Assembly (NCBI RefSeq): GCF_900091515.1 | Contig: NZ_LT607410.1 | Span: 3,100,001-3,164,000, forward strand | Direction: 5' to 3' | DNA: 64,000 nucleotides | Source of the DNA: Micromonospora purpureochromogenes | GTDB taxonomy: Bacteria > Actinomycetota > Actinomycetes > Mycobacteriales > Micromonosporaceae | In this document: positions 8,494-20,996 of the stretch, one piece after another | Layout: every line of letters starts with the position of its first letter | Numbering within the stretch: the first letter of the stretch is position 1 | Program-made: the position numbers and the translations under genes | Notes under the pieces: model-generated | Database searches by the model: none | Seen by the model: the letters and a program-made list of their open reading frames with translations, nothing else | What the model was told of the DNA's origin: nothing

Positions 8494-9045
8494 ATGGCCC
8501 TCGAGCACGCGATCCTGGTCTCCCTGCTGGAGCAGCCGGCCTCCGGCTACGAGCTGGCCCGCCGCTTCGACCGCTCGATCGGCCGGTTCTGGACCGCCAC
8601 CCACCAGCAGATCTACCGGGTGCTCAAGCGGATGGAGAGCGACGGCTGGGTCACCGCCGAGGAGGTCGGCCAGGACGGCCGCCCCGACAAACGGTGCTGG
8701 TCGGCCACGGCCGCCGGGCAGAGCGCGCTCGCCGACTGGCTGCGCGCGCCCGTGCAGCCCGAGGCGGTCCGGCACGAGCTGGCCGTCAAGATCCGCGGTG
8801 CCGCCTTCGCCGACCGGGCCGGCCGCGCCGACCTGGTCGCCGAGGTCGAGCGCTACCGCGCCGACCACGAGGCGGTCCTCGCCAGTTACCTGGCCGGCGA
8901 GCGCCGCGACTTCCCGGCGCCCGACCCCGGCGACGCCCGCGCGGCACTCCAGCACGTCGTGCTGCGCGGCGGCATCGCGTACGAGCGGATGGTGCTGGCC
9001 TGGCTCGACGACGTCCTCGCCACCCTGCGCGACCTCGCCCGCTGA
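8494..9045 (+). CDS. PadR family transcriptional regulator
   Basis: This 183-residue protein has an N-terminal winged helix (LEHAILVSLLEQPASGYELA, RFDRSIGRFWTATHQQIYRV, LKRMESDGWV) and the helical C-terminal dimerisation domain of PadR/Vir-type repressors (RADHEAVLASYLAGERRDF). It lies 13 bases from an operator-like palindrome and 24 bases ahead of the acyl-CoA dehydrogenase gene. It therefore probably represses itself and that gene, perhaps responding to a fatty or aromatic acid. Confidence 0.92.
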   Translation: MALEHAILVSLLEQPASGYELARRFDRSIGRFWTATHQQIYRVLKRMESDGWVTAEEVGQDGRPDKRCWSATAAGQSALADWLRAPVQPEAVRHELAVKIRGAAFADRAGRADLVAEVERYRADHEAVLASYLAGERRDFPAPDPGDARAALQHVVLRGGIAYERMVLAWLDDVLATLRDLAR

Positions 9046-9069
9046 CCCCACCTTCCGGAAAGGACCCCC

Positions 9070-10788
9070 ATGGCCGACCCGTTGCTCAACCCGCGCACCT
9101 ACGACCCCGCCCACCTCGACTCCGAGTCCCGCCGGCTGCTGCGCGCAACCGTCGACTTCTTCGAGCAGCGCGGCAAGAAGGTCCTGGTCGACAGCTACAA
9201 CGATCACACCTGGTACGGCGACTTCCTCGACTTCGCCGCCAAGTCCGGTCTCTTCGCGGCGTTCTGCACCCCGGCCGCCGACGGTGCCGGCAACCCGGCG
9301 AAGCGCTGGGACACCGCCCGCAACGCCGCGCTCAGCGAGGTGCTCGGCTTCTACGGCCTCGGCTACTGGTACACCTGGCAGGTCACCGTCCTGGGCCTCG
9401 GCCCGGTCTGGCAGAGCGACAACGCCGCCGCCCGGGCCCGCGCCGCCACCCTGCTCGACGCCGGCCACGTGATGGCCTTCGGCCTCTCCGAGCGCAGCCA
9501 CGGCGCCGACATCTACTCCACCGACATGCTGCTCACCCCGGACGGCGAGGGCGGCTTCCGGGCCACCGGCGGCAAGTACTACATCGGCAACGGCAACGTC
9601 GCCGGCCTGGTCTCGGTCTTCGGCCGCCGCGCCGACGTCGACGGCCCCGACGGCTACGTCTTCTTCGCCGCCGACAGCCGGCACCCCGCGTACCACCTGG
9701 TGCGCAACGTGGTGAACGCGCAGATGTACGTCAGCGAGTTCCGGCTGGAGGACTACCCGGTGCGCGCCGAGGACGTCCTGCACACCGGGAAGGCCGCCTT
9801 CGACGCCGCCCTCAACACCGTCAACGTCGGCAAGTTCAACCTCTGCACCGCCTCGATCGGCATCTGCGAGCACGCGATGTACGAGGCGGTCACCCACGCC
9901 CACAACCGGGTGCTCTACGGCCGGCGGGTGACCGACTTCCCGCACGTGCGCCGGGAGCTGACCGACGCGTACGCCCGGCTGGTGGCGATGAAGCTGTTCA
10001 GCGACCGGGCGGTGGACTACTTCCGCTCGGCCGGCCCGGACGACCGCCGCTACCTGCTGTTCAACCCGATGACCAAGATGAAGGTGACCACCGAGGGCGA
10101 GAAGGTCGTCGACCTGCTCTGGGACGTCATCGCCGCCAAGGGCTTCGAGGCGGACACCTACTTCGACAAGGCGGCCCGCGACATTCGGGGCCTGCCCAAG
10201 CTCGAAGGCACCGTGCACGTCAACCTGGCCCTGATCCTGAAGTTCATGGCCAACTACCTGTTCCGGCCGGCCGAGTTCCCGCCGGTGCCGACCCGGCACG
10301 ACCCGTCCGACGACGAGTTCCTGTTCCGGCAGGGCCCGGCCCGGGGGCTCGGCGCGATCCGCTTCCACGACTGGCGGGCCGCGTACGACGCGCACGCCGG
10401 CGTGCCGAACGTGGCCCGGTTCCGGGAGCAGGCCGACGGGCTCTGCGCGCTGCTGGCCGCCCACGCGCCGAGCGAGGAGCAGCAGCGCGACCTGGACTTC
10501 CTGCTGGCCCTCGGCCAACTGTTCGCGCTGGTCGTCTACGGCCAGCTGATCCTGGAGCAGGCCGCGCTGACCGGCCTGGACGCCGACCTGCTGGACGAGA
10601 TCTTCGACATCCTGGTCCGCGACTTCTCCGGCCACGCCACCGAGCTGCACGGCAAGGCGGCCACCACCGACGCGCAGGCGGCGTGGGCGCTGACCCAGGT
10701 CCGTCGACCGGTCGCCGATCCGCAGCGCACCGCCCGGGTCTGGTCCCAGGTGGAGGCGCTCTCCGGCGCGTACGAGATGAACCCCTGA
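9070..10788 (+). CDS. Acyl-CoA dehydrogenase family protein
   Basis: The 572-residue flavoprotein begins after a GGAAAGGA ribosome site. Features of the family include FGLSERSHGADIYSTDM and a middle-domain glycine motif (FRATGGKYYIGNGNVAGLVS). The C-terminal helical domain carries ICEHAMYEAVTHAHNRVLYG and LWDVIAAKGFEADTYFDKAA. It would oxidise an acyl-CoA to the 2-enoyl-CoA. It is longer than the usual 380-residue enzymes and belongs to the extended FadE-like group; the substrate chain length is unknown. It is co-transcribed with the PadR regulator and converges on the ether-lipid gene set at 10877-13088. Confidence 0.88.
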   Translation: MADPLLNPRTYDPAHLDSESRRLLRATVDFFEQRGKKVLVDSYNDHTWYGDFLDFAAKSGLFAAFCTPAADGAGNPAKRWDTARNAALSEVLGFYGLGYWYTWQVTVLGLGPVWQSDNAAARARAATLLDAGHVMAFGLSERSHGADIYSTDMLLTPDGEGGFRATGGKYYIGNGNVAGLVSVFGRRADVDGPDGYVFFAADSRHPAYHLVRNVVNAQMYVSEFRLEDYPVRAEDVLHTGKAAFDAALNTVNVGKFNLCTASIGICEHAMYEAVTHAHNRVLYGRRVTDFPHVRRELTDAYARLVAMKLFSDRAVDYFRSAGPDDRRYLLFNPMTKMKVTTEGEKVVDLLWDVIAAKGFEADTYFDKAARDIRGLPKLEGTVHVNLALILKFMANYLFRPAEFPPVPTRHDPSDDEFLFRQGPARGLGAIRFHDWRAAYDAHAGVPNVARFREQADGLCALLAAHAPSEEQQRDLDFLLALGQLFALVVYGQLILEQAALTGLDADLLDEIFDILVRDFSGHATELHGKAATTDAQAAWALTQVRRPVADPQRTARVWSQVEALSGAYEMNP

Positions 10789-10817
10789 CGGACCACCCGG
10801 TCGGGCCGTACCCGCAA

Positions 10818-10865
10818 TGCGGCGGGTCGCGGTGTCGGAACGCTTTGACACCGCGACCCGCCGCA
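10818..10865. terminator. Bidirectional hairpin terminator between convergent genes
   Basis: TGCGGCGGGTCGCGGTGTC (10818-10836) and its exact complement (10847-10865) form a 19-bp stem around a 10-base loop. They lie between the convergent stops of the acyl-CoA dehydrogenase and lysoplasmalogenase genes and could stop transcription from either side. Confidence 0.8.
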
Positions 10866-10876
10866 ATCGGGGTCGA

Positions 10877-11539
10877 TCACGCCTCGGTCGTCGCCCCCAC
10901 CGGGGGCGAGGGGCGGTCCGCCACGGTCGGCCGTTCGGTGGCGTCGCGGCGGGCCCAGGCGGTGGTGAGCAGGACCAGCGCCACGATGTAGGTGACCATC
11001 ACCGCCAGCCGGCGCCCGGTCGGCTCCACCCCCGCCGCGCCGAGCCCGATCAGCAGGTCGGAGACGAGGAAGAGCGCCCCACCGGCCGCCGCCCGGCGGG
11101 ACACGCCCACCGAGGCGGCGGCCATCAGGCTCAACGCCAGGCTGTAGCCGAGCACCGGCAGCCGCAGGTCGCCCAGCCGCCCCCAGAGCAGCGCGTTCGC
11201 GCCCGCCCAGACCGCCAGGTAGCCGGCGAACGCGGCCAGCGGCGCCCGCCGGTGCCGCAGGAAGGCGGTCAGGAGGCAGAGCTGGGTGCCGAGGAAGCAC
11301 CCCATCCCGACCAGGAACGCGGTGGTGCCGGGCAGCAGCAGCGCCACGTCACCCGCCGTCGCGAACACCAGGCCGGCCGCCACCAGGTCCCACTTCCGGC
11401 GTACGCGCAGCAGCCAGGCCAGCAGCAGCGGCGCGAGCAGCGGCTTCGCCGCCCACTGCAGCGCGGGTACGTCGAGCGCGACGCCGGCCAGCTCGACGGC
11501 GACGACCGCCGCGTACAGCCCGGGCCAGAGCCGCCTCAT
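10877..11539 (-). CDS. YhhN family lysoplasmalogenase
   Basis: This 220-residue polytopic membrane protein starts at ATG 11539, which overlaps the stop of the hydroxylase gene as ATGA. It has about eight hydrophobic helices and the YhhN/TMEM86 signatures KPLLAPLLLAWLL, FATAGDVALLLPG and VSDLLIGLGAAGVEP, with conserved acidic residues inside membrane segments. Family enzymes hydrolyse the vinyl-ether bond of lysoplasmalogens to an aldehyde and a glycerophospho head group. Its operon partner resembles alkylglycerol monooxygenase, so the unit probably handles ether lipids. Confidence 0.88.
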   Translation of the reverse strand: MRRLWPGLYAAVVAVELAGVALDVPALQWAAKPLLAPLLLAWLLRVRRKWDLVAAGLVFATAGDVALLLPGTTAFLVGMGCFLGTQLCLLTAFLRHRRAPLAAFAGYLAVWAGANALLWGRLGDLRLPVLGYSLALSLMAAASVGVSRRAAAGGALFLVSDLLIGLGAAGVEPTGRRLAVMVTYIVALVLLTTAWARRDATERPTVADRPSPPVGATTEA

Positions 11540-12375
11540 CGGGCGGGCTGCCAGCCGGGCCGGCCGAAGAGGTGCCCGAGCCGATGTCGCCAGGAGGTGT
11601 CTTCCCGAACATCGCGCCAGATCGCCGCGTACTCGTGGGTGGCCACCCGCAGCGGGTTGTAGGTGTTGATGTTCTTGGTCAGGCCGTAGCGGACGGCGGC
11701 GCGTTCCGGCTCGAAGCTGCGGAAGAGCCGGTCCCAGACGATCAGGATGCCGCCGTAGTTGCGGTCCAGGTACTCGTTGTTGGCGCCGTGGTGGACCCGG
11801 TGGTGCGACGGGGTGTTGAAGACCCACTCGATCGGCCGGGGCAGCACGTTGATCCGCTCGGTGTGCAGGAAGAACTGGTACAGCAGGTTGATCGACTGCT
11901 GGAGGAAGATCATCCACGGCGGGATGCCGAGCAGCGCGAGCGGCAGCCAGAACGGCAGCGAGGTCATCGGCGTCGTCCAGCTCTGCCGCAGTGCCGTGGA
12001 GAGGTTGTAGTACGTGCTGGAGTGGTGCACCACGTGGCTGGCCCAGAACAGGCGCACCTCGTGATGCGTGCGGTGGAACCAGTAGTAGGCCAGGTCGTCG
12101 GCGAAGAAGACCAGCACCCAGGTCCAGATGCTGGTGGGGGAGAGCTGCACCGGGGCGAGGGTCCACAGCCCCACGTAGAGGCCGACGGTGAGCAGCCGCC
12201 AGGGAGTGCCGATGAGCACACTCCCGACGCCCATGGTCAGGCTGGTGGTGGTGTCGCGCAGCTCGTAGCCGCGTTCGTCGTCGTCGGGGGCGAACCGGTA
12301 CGACAGCGCTTCCACGACGACGAGCAGCAGGAACGCGGGTACGGCGTAGAGCACGGCGGGGATCATGCTCGGCAT
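11536..12375 (-). CDS. Sterol desaturase/fatty acid hydroxylase family, alkylglycerol monooxygenase-like
   Basis: The 279-residue membrane di-iron enzyme has histidine clusters HRTHH (101-105), HVVHH (114-118) and HHRVHH (191-196). Beyond the family motifs, HHSSTYYNLSTALRQS, LLYQFFLHTERIN, NTPSHHRVHHG, DRNYGGILIVWD and RYGLTKNINTYNP match vertebrate alkylglycerol monooxygenase (TMEM195) closely, as I remember that sequence. That enzyme cleaves alkyl ether lipids using tetrahydrobiopterin. ATG 12375 follows AGGAAGGGA; ATG 12366 overlaps the regulator stop. It is the middle gene of the regulator-hydroxylase-lysoplasmalogenase operon. Confidence 0.87.
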   Translation of the reverse strand: MPSMIPAVLYAVPAFLLLVVVEALSYRFAPDDDERGYELRDTTTSLTMGVGSVLIGTPWRLLTVGLYVGLWTLAPVQLSPTSIWTWVLVFFADDLAYYWFHRTHHEVRLFWASHVVHHSSTYYNLSTALRQSWTTPMTSLPFWLPLALLGIPPWMIFLQQSINLLYQFFLHTERINVLPRPIEWVFNTPSHHRVHHGANNEYLDRNYGGILIVWDRLFRSFEPERAAVRYGLTKNINTYNPLRVATHEYAAIWRDVREDTSWRHRLGHLFGRPGWQPAR

Positions 12376-13088
12376 TCCCTTCCTGGTGGGGTGGCGGGGG
12401 TGGTGAGCGGGGCGGTGAGCAGGGCGTGGGCCTGCGCGGCGGCGTCGTCGCCGCGCCCGTCGGCGATCGCCTCGGCCAGCCGGCGGTGGCCGGTGACGTC
12501 CAGCAGTTCGGCGGCGCGCCGCTCGGGCGGCACCTCGCCGACGGCCACCGCCCCGGCGACCAGGCTGTTGAAGGACAGCAGGTACGCCGTGTTGCCGGAG
12601 CCGTCGATGATGTGCCGCCAGAGCAGGATGTTGGCCTTGTCCATCGCGTGCAGGTCCGGGGCGAGCGCCGCGTACGCCTCGACGTCGCGGGTGACGCTGC
12701 CCCGCAGTTCGGCATCGGCCCGCTCGGCGCAGAGCCGGGCGGCGTCCACGCCGACGCAGGCGCGCATCTCCAGCATGTCCCGTACCAGCGTGTCGACGGG
12801 GAGCAGGTCGCCGGACTGCACGAGGGACAGCGCCAGGTCGAGACCGGCGTGCACCCGCCAGTCGAGCACCCGGGTGGCGCCGCCCTGGCTGACCCGGAGC
12901 AGGCCGAGCTGTTGCAGCCGGCGCAGCGCCTCCCGGACGGCGTGCCGGTTGACCGCGAACGCGGCGGCCAGTTCGCGCTCGCCGGGCAGCGGGTCGTCGG
13001 GGCGGTAGCGACCGCTGACGATGGCGTCGCGGAGCTGGCCGAAGACGTGGTCGGCGACGGAGCTGCGGGGGACGGGAACGAAGGCCAC
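12363..13088 (-). CDS. GntR/FadR family (FCD domain) transcriptional regulator
   Basis: The 241-residue regulator has an N-terminal GntR winged helix (VADHVFGQLRDAIVSGRYRP, LPGERELAAAFAVNRHAVRE, ALRRLQQLGLLRVSQGG) and an all-helical FCD effector domain (MLEMRACVGVDAARLCAERA, LHAMDKANILLWRHIIDGSG). Its stop overlaps the hydroxylase start region, so it leads the operon 13088-10877. A FadR-like dyad lies 36 bases upstream at 13124-13138. The ligand is probably a fatty or lipid-derived acid, judging from the operon content. Confidence 0.92.
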   Translation of the reverse strand: MAFVPVPRSSVADHVFGQLRDAIVSGRYRPDDPLPGERELAAAFAVNRHAVREALRRLQQLGLLRVSQGGATRVLDWRVHAGLDLALSLVQSGDLLPVDTLVRDMLEMRACVGVDAARLCAERADAELRGSVTRDVEAYAALAPDLHAMDKANILLWRHIIDGSGNTAYLLSFNSLVAGAVAVGEVPPERRAAELLDVTGHRRLAEAIADGRGDDAAAQAHALLTAPLTTPATPPGRECRA

Positions 13089-13123
13089 GGCAGCAGTGTG
13101 ACCCCGCGCACATCAACCCGTCA

Positions 13124-13138
13124 ACTGGTTGGACCAGT
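13124..13138. promoter_or_regulatory. FadR-type GntR operator
   Basis: ACTGGTTGGACCAGT is a 15-bp dyad (ACTGGT, TGG, ACCAGT) fitting the general FCD-regulator operator TGGTNNNACCA. It lies just upstream of the regulator that heads the ether-lipid operon. Confidence 0.7.
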
Positions 13139-13148
13139 CGCGTGCCCG

Positions 13149-13187
13149 AAAAAAGACGGCGGCCGGGTCGTCGACCCGGCCGCCGTC
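13149..13187 (-). terminator. Rho-independent terminator of pgi
   Basis: A perfect 15-bp stem (13155-13169 with 13173-13187, 3-base loop) is followed, reading leftward, by six T residues (13149-13154). It starts ten bases after the pgi stop and separates pgi from the GntR promoter. It is the most canonical intrinsic terminator in the window. Confidence 0.93.
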
Positions 13188-13196
13188 CCGTGGGGT

Positions 13197-14834
<1,638 letters not shown>

Positions 14835-15073
14835 CGGGGCGATCTTCTCCTTCACGACGGGACGCCGGTGGCGCTCCTCGCGCCGCCGCCGGCTCGGCTC
14901 CAGCCTGCCACCCCGGCGGGGTCGGCGCGACGCGACGCGGCAGACCCGTCCCGCACCGTGGTCGGCGACACGCCGTTGCGACACGTGTACGACACGCCGG
15001 TCACGCGGACGACACCGTGCGGTCGCCGACAGTAGGCTCTTCCCCTGCCCTGTCCCTCGGCCCGGGAGGACCC

Positions 15074-17035
15074 ATGGCGACGGTGATCGGCCCACGCCGC
15101 TCGTCCCGACAGGACGGCCCGTCCGACGACGCCGACGAACTGGAGCTGCCGGAGCTCGAGGACGGCCACTGGATGCACCGGGCGACCGAGTTCGCGCACA
15201 CCAGCTTCCGGTCGGTCGCCCGGCGGCTGCCCCACCTGGTCCGGGAGGCGGTCACGCTCGCCTGGGCCACCAGCCGGCGGGACACCCTCGCGGCGATCGG
15301 CCTGAACCTCGCGGCCGGGGTGATGACCACCCTCGGGCTGCTCGCCACCACCGGCGTGCTGCGTGAGCTGTTCGCCGGCGGCCCGACACCCGACCGGGTC
15401 CGCGCCGCGCTGCCCTCGCTGGTGCTGGCCGCGCTGGCGGTGACGGCCCGGGGCGTCCTCACCGTGACCGCCGGCTGGGCCCAGGCCCGGCTGATGCCGC
15501 AGATCAACTACGCGGTGGAGCTGCGGCTCTTCGAGGCCACCACGGCGGTGGAGCTGGCCGCCTTCGACGACGCCGGCTTCGCCGAGGAGATGGACCGGGT
15601 CCGGGACCGGGGGATGGCCGAGGCGGCGTCCATCGTCGACCACACGGTCAACCTGATCACCGGCGTCGTCGGCGTGCTGGCCACCGCCGCGGCGGTGACC
15701 GTGATCCAGCCCCTGCTCCTGCCGTGCCTGCTGCTCGCCGCGGTGCCCGAGGCGGTCACCGCGGTCCGGATGGCCCGCCGGCAGTACCTGGCCATGCTGG
15801 CCCGGATCACCCGCCGCCGCCGGATGTGGATGCTGGCGCACCTGATGGCCAACCGGCGCACCGCCGTCGAGGTCCGGGCCTACCAGATGCGCGACTTCCT
15901 GCTGGCCGAGTTCCGCCGCGTGATGGCCGTGGAGACCCGGGCCGAGCTGCGCCTGGTCCGGGCGCAGAGCGCCACCCGGGCGTTCGGCATGTCCGCCGCC
16001 GGGGTGGCCGCCTTCGGGGTGTACGCCGTGCTCGGCGGGCTGCTGCTCACCGGCGTGGTCGCGCTGGCCGCCGCGGCGACCGCCCTGCTGGCGCTGCAGT
16101 CCGCCCGGTCCAGCCTCGGCATCGCCGTCTTCGCCACCAACAACCTGTACGAGGACGCCCTCTACTACCAGGACTACCGGGACTTCCTCGAGCGGGCGCG
16201 GGGGCGGCTCGGGGTGGGGGAGGGCCGCCCGGCGGCCGGGTTCGACACCATCGCACTCGACCGGGTCAGCCTTCGCTACCCGGACACGGACACCTCGGCG
16301 GTGGACCAGGTCAGCCTGACCGTCCGCCGGGGCGAGGTGGTCGCCCTGGTCGGCGAGAACGGTTCCGGCAAGACCACCCTGGCCAAGCTGATCGCCGGGC
16401 TGTACCGCCCCACCGGCGGGACGATCCGCTGGGACGGTGTCGACCTCGCCGAGCTGGACCCGGCGCAGACCGCGGCCCAGGTGGCGGTGATGACCCAGGA
16501 GTACTGGAGGTTCCCCTTCACCGCGGGGCAGAACATTCGCATCGGCCGGCACGACCGCCGGGCCGACCAGGCCGGCCCGACCGTGGAGGACGCCGCCCGC
16601 GCCGCCGCCGCGCACGACATGATCGCCAATCTCCCGTTCGGCTACGACACGCTGCTCGACCGGGAGTTCAAGAACGGCCAGGACCTCTCCGGCGGCCAGT
16701 GGCAGCGGCTGGTCGCCGCCCGGGGCCTCTACCGGGACGCCCGGCTGCTGATCTGCGACGAACCCTCCGCCGCCCTCGACGCGCGGGCCGAGCACGCCCT
16801 CTTCAAGCACCTGCGCCGCCGCCCCGACCGGGCGGTCGTCCTGATCACCCACCGGCTGGCCAACGTCCGGCACGCCGACCGGATCTTCGTGCTGGACCAC
16901 GGCCGCCTGGTGCAGCAGGGCACCCACGAGGAGCTGATGGCCGCCGACGGGCTCTACCGGGAGCTGTTCCAACTCCAGGCGAGCGGCTACCTCGCAGCGG
17001 CCGGCACGGAGTCCGGGGGCTCGTCGACCGGCTGA
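15074..17035 (+). CDS. ABC exporter, fused permease-ATPase
   Basis: This 653-residue protein begins at ATG 15074, after a GGGAGGA ribosome site and about 30 acidic residues. The transmembrane half contains about six helices ([60 protein letters not shown]). The ATPase half has Walker [10 protein letters not shown] (from residue 427), a Q-loop [16 protein letters not shown], signature DLSGGQWQR, Walker [13 protein letters not shown] and an H-loop ITHRLANV. The substrate is unknown; related half-transporters export peptides or lipids. It stands alone. Confidence 0.87.
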   Translation: MATVIGPRRSSRQDGPSDDADELELPELEDGHWMHRATEFAHTSFRSVARRLPHLVREAVTLAWATSRRDTLAAIGLNLAAGVMTTLGLLATTGVLRELFAGGPTPDRVRAALPSLVLAALAVTARGVLTVTAGWAQARLMPQINYAVELRLFEATTAVELAAFDDAGFAEEMDRVRDRGMAEAASIVDHTVNLITGVVGVLATAAAVTVIQPLLLPCLLLAAVPEAVTAVRMARRQYLAMLARITRRRRMWMLAHLMANRRTAVEVRAYQMRDFLLAEFRRVMAVETRAELRLVRAQSATRAFGMSAAGVAAFGVYAVLGGLLLTGVVALAAAATALLALQSARSSLGIAVFATNNLYEDALYYQDYRDFLERARGRLGVGEGRPAAGFDTIALDRVSLRYPDTDTSAVDQVSLTVRRGEVVALVGENGSGKTTLAKLIAGLYRPTGGTIRWDGVDLAELDPAQTAAQVAVMTQEYWRFPFTAGQNIRIGRHDRRADQAGPTVEDAARAAAAHDMIANLPFGYDTLLDREFKNGQDLSGGQWQRLVAARGLYRDARLLICDEPSAALDARAEHALFKHLRRRPDRAVVLITHRLANVRHADRIFVLDHGRLVQQGTHEELMAADGLYRELFQLQASGYLAAAGTESGGSSTG

Positions 17036-18900
<1,865 letters not shown>

Positions 18901-18902
18901 GC

Positions 18903-18944
18903 GGTGATCCGGCGCGGAGGGTCGACCCTCCGCGCCGGATCACC
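18903..18944 (+). terminator. 42-bp perfect palindrome after the xylanase gene
   Basis: Two 21-base arms (18903-18923 and 18924-18944) are exact complements with no spacer, starting three bases after the xylanase stop. The RNA would fold into a very stable hairpin with a minimal loop. No U tract follows. It could also act on leftward transcripts from the NUDIX gene. Confidence 0.8.
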
Positions 18945-19058
18945 CGGTCGGGCGGCGCCGAGGACGCGTGCCGGTAGGCGAGAAGAATCCTCCGCCGGCG
19001 GCACCACTCGGCGTCGGGCCGCCCGTCCGGCCGGTGTCCCGGTCGCCTCGGCGGGTGC

Positions 19059-19568
19059 TCAGCCCTGCCGGGCGAAGAAGTCGGCCATCGCCAGCGTGTG
19101 GGTGGAGAAGGCCAGCTCGACGGGCTCGGTGAGGACCAACCACTCGGTCGCCTCCTCGGTCGGCGCCGACGGCGGCAACCCGTCGGCCGGCCGCTCGGGC
19201 AGCTCCCCGAAGATCATGATGGTGCCGCCGGCCGGTGCCCCGTGCACCGCGAACAGCCGAGCCTGGTCGGCCTCGCCGATCAGGCCGGTCTCCTCGCGCA
19301 GCTCGCGGACCAGCGCGTCGGCCCACTCCTCGCCGTACTCGATGAAGCCGCCCGGCAGCGCGAGCAGGCCGCGGGCCGGCTCGATGTCCCGGCGGACCAC
19401 CACCAGGCCCAGGCCGGCGTCGGTGCGGACCGGCAGCAGCGCCACCGCGACCGGCAGTGGGTTGCGCCAGACCGTCTCGCCGCAGGCCGCGCAGATCCGC
19501 GGCCAGCCGGCGTCCGCCGGGTAGGCGGCGCCGCAGAAGGAGCAGTGCGCGTACGGAGAGCCGGTCAT
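19059..19568 (-). CDS. NUDIX hydrolase with N-terminal zinc ribbon
   Basis: The 169-residue protein carries CSFC and CAAC pairs (residues 9-33) that should bind zinc, then a Nudix box in GGFIEYGEEWADALVREL with REETG. This zinc-ribbon plus NUDIX arrangement resembles the NADH pyrophosphatase (NudC) and ADP-ribose pyrophosphatase groups, but the substrate is open. The next gene, NADAR, also belongs to ADP-ribose/NAD-type chemistry. The stop of that gene lies only 11 bases from this start and they run in the same direction, so a two-gene operon is likely. Confidence 0.88.
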   Translation of the reverse strand: MTGSPYAHCSFCGAAYPADAGWPRICAACGETVWRNPLPVAVALLPVRTDAGLGLVVVRRDIEPARGLLALPGGFIEYGEEWADALVRELREETGLIGEADQARLFAVHGAPAGGTIMIFGELPERPADGLPPSAPTEEATEWLVLTEPVELAFSTHTLAMADFFARQG

Positions 19569-19579
19569 GTCGCCGCACG

Positions 19580-20182
19580 TTACCGGCCCGGTGGCCGCTC
19601 CGGCGACCGTTGCGCCTCCCGACCGGCCTGCTCCCGGAGCGTCTCCCGGGCCTGCATCAGCGCGAAGCCGAGCAGGTTCAGCCCCCGCCACCGGGCCGGG
19701 TCCTCCGCGCGCGGGTCGTCGGCGGCCAGCCCGGTGCCCCACACCCGGTCCACCGGGCTCGCCTCGACCAGCACCCGCTCCCCGGTGCCCAGCAGGTACG
19801 CCCGCAGGTCGTCGTGCTGGCCGAACTTGGCGACGCTGCCGGCGACCACGATGTCGTACCGCCGGGCCTCCCACACCGCCTGGTCGAAGCCGCGCACCTG
19901 GCGCCCGAGCGCCTTGGCGCGGTGCGGGTGGCCGGCGGCGAGGATCCGCTCGCCGGTCTCCTCGTCGCCGAAGAGCGCCGCCTTCTGCCACATCATCCAG
20001 TGCTCGGCGGTGGTGAAGCGGCGGCCGTCCACCGTGAACGGCGCCGGCCACCACTGGCTCAGGCAGCCCTGGCCAACAGTGCCGTCGCGTCGGGGCCGGT
20101 GCCCCCAGAAGCAGAGGTATTTCACCGGCTGTCCGCTGTGGACGAGGGCGGCGAGGTCGGCGGCACTGCGGGGCGGCGGCAT
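19580..20182 (-). CDS. NADAR family protein (YbiA-like)
   Basis: The 200-residue product has the NADAR fold signatures KYLCFWGH, CLSQWWPAPFTVDGRRFTTA, EHWMMWQKAALFGD, the ALGRQVRGFDQAVWEARRY core and WGTGLAADDP. Family members include YbiA and riboflavin-pathway N-glycosidases, and some NADAR proteins remove ADP-ribose from nucleobases. ATG 20182 is preferred; a GTG at 20206 would add eight residues. It lies directly upstream of the NUDIX gene, which fits a shared nucleotide or ADP-ribose role. Confidence 0.88.
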   Translation of the reverse strand: MPPPRSAADLAALVHSGQPVKYLCFWGHRPRRDGTVGQGCLSQWWPAPFTVDGRRFTTAEHWMMWQKAALFGDEETGERILAAGHPHRAKALGRQVRGFDQAVWEARRYDIVVAGSVAKFGQHDDLRAYLLGTGERVLVEASPVDRVWGTGLAADDPRAEDPARWRGLNLLGFALMQARETLREQAGREAQRSPERPPGR

Positions 20183-20354
20183 GCTCGACAGTGTCGCCCC
20201 GGGCACCGACAGTCCGCCTCCCGGTTTCCCCCGGCCAGCCGAAACCGGCTCGTCCGGCGGGCGCCGGGGACGTGGGAGCGCGCCGGGCCGGGCGTACCCG
20301 CACGGCCCGGCACCCTTCCCGACCTGGCCCGCGTACCCGGGAAAGGTCTGGTGG

Positions 20355-20996
20355 TCAGGCGGCCGGTGCGCCGGTGTAGAAGGCGGTGGTGCGGGCCGTC
20401 GCGGCCCGCGCGGCCTCCGGGTCGGTGCCGGCGGCGACGCTGGCCTCGCCCCAGCTCTCGCTGCTCAGGGTGACGAACCGTCGACCCTCCTCGGAGCCCA
20501 TCCAGGCTTCGGCCTGCTCGGGCGAGATCCCGCTGCCGTCGGCGGCCAGGTGCGAGGCGAGGCCGAGCAGACCCAGGTCCCAGCCGACGCCGACCGCGCC
20601 CGGGCCGAACTCGGTCCAGCGCTCGTCGTCGACGTGCGCGACGTGCTCCAGCTCGAACCGGGTACGCCCGTCGCCCTCCGGCGTCAGCCGCACCTCGACC
20701 CAGCTGACCTCGCCGCCGTACTCCCAGGTGGCGGCGAAGCTCTTCGGCGGGTCGCAGCGTTGGATGGTGCCGCCGGCGTTGCCCTCGAACTGGTAGCGGC
20801 CGTGCAGCCGCAGCTCGCCGGAGATCGGCAGGAACCAGCGGGGGATGCGTTCGGCGTTGGTGCAGGCGTCCCAGAGGTCCTCCAGGGGCGCGTCGTACGT
20901 CTGGCTGATCGTCATCACCCGGGCCTCGCCGGCTTCCAGGCTCCGGCTGCCCACGGTGCGCCGCACGGCGCTGATCTGGTGCGTGACGTCGGTCAT
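20355..20996 (-). CDS. SRPBCC/AHSA1-type protein
   Basis: This 213-residue protein has the START-like AHSA1 pattern TISQTYDAPLEDLWDACTNA, ERIPRWFLPISGELRLHGRY, FAATWEYGGEVSWVEVRLTP and FELEHVAHVDDERWTEFGPG. Proteins of this family bind hydrophobic ligands, and many actinobacterial members are encoded behind an ArsR regulator. Here the start overlaps the ArsR stop by one base (TGATG), so the two are translationally coupled. The ligand is unknown. Confidence 0.9.
   Translation of the reverse strand: MTDVTHQISAVRRTVGSRSLEAGEARVMTISQTYDAPLEDLWDACTNAERIPRWFLPISGELRLHGRYQFEGNAGGTIQRCDPPKSFAATWEYGGEVSWVEVRLTPEGDGRTRFELEHVAHVDDERWTEFGPGAVGVGWDLGLLGLASHLAADGSGISPEQAEAWMGSEEGRRFVTLSSESWGEASVAAGTDPEAARAATARTTAFYTGAPAA

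Noticed and set aside
8287..10866. Leftward open frame of 859 codons
   Set aside because: It is antisense to the PadR and acyl-CoA dehydrogenase genes and low in sequence complexity.
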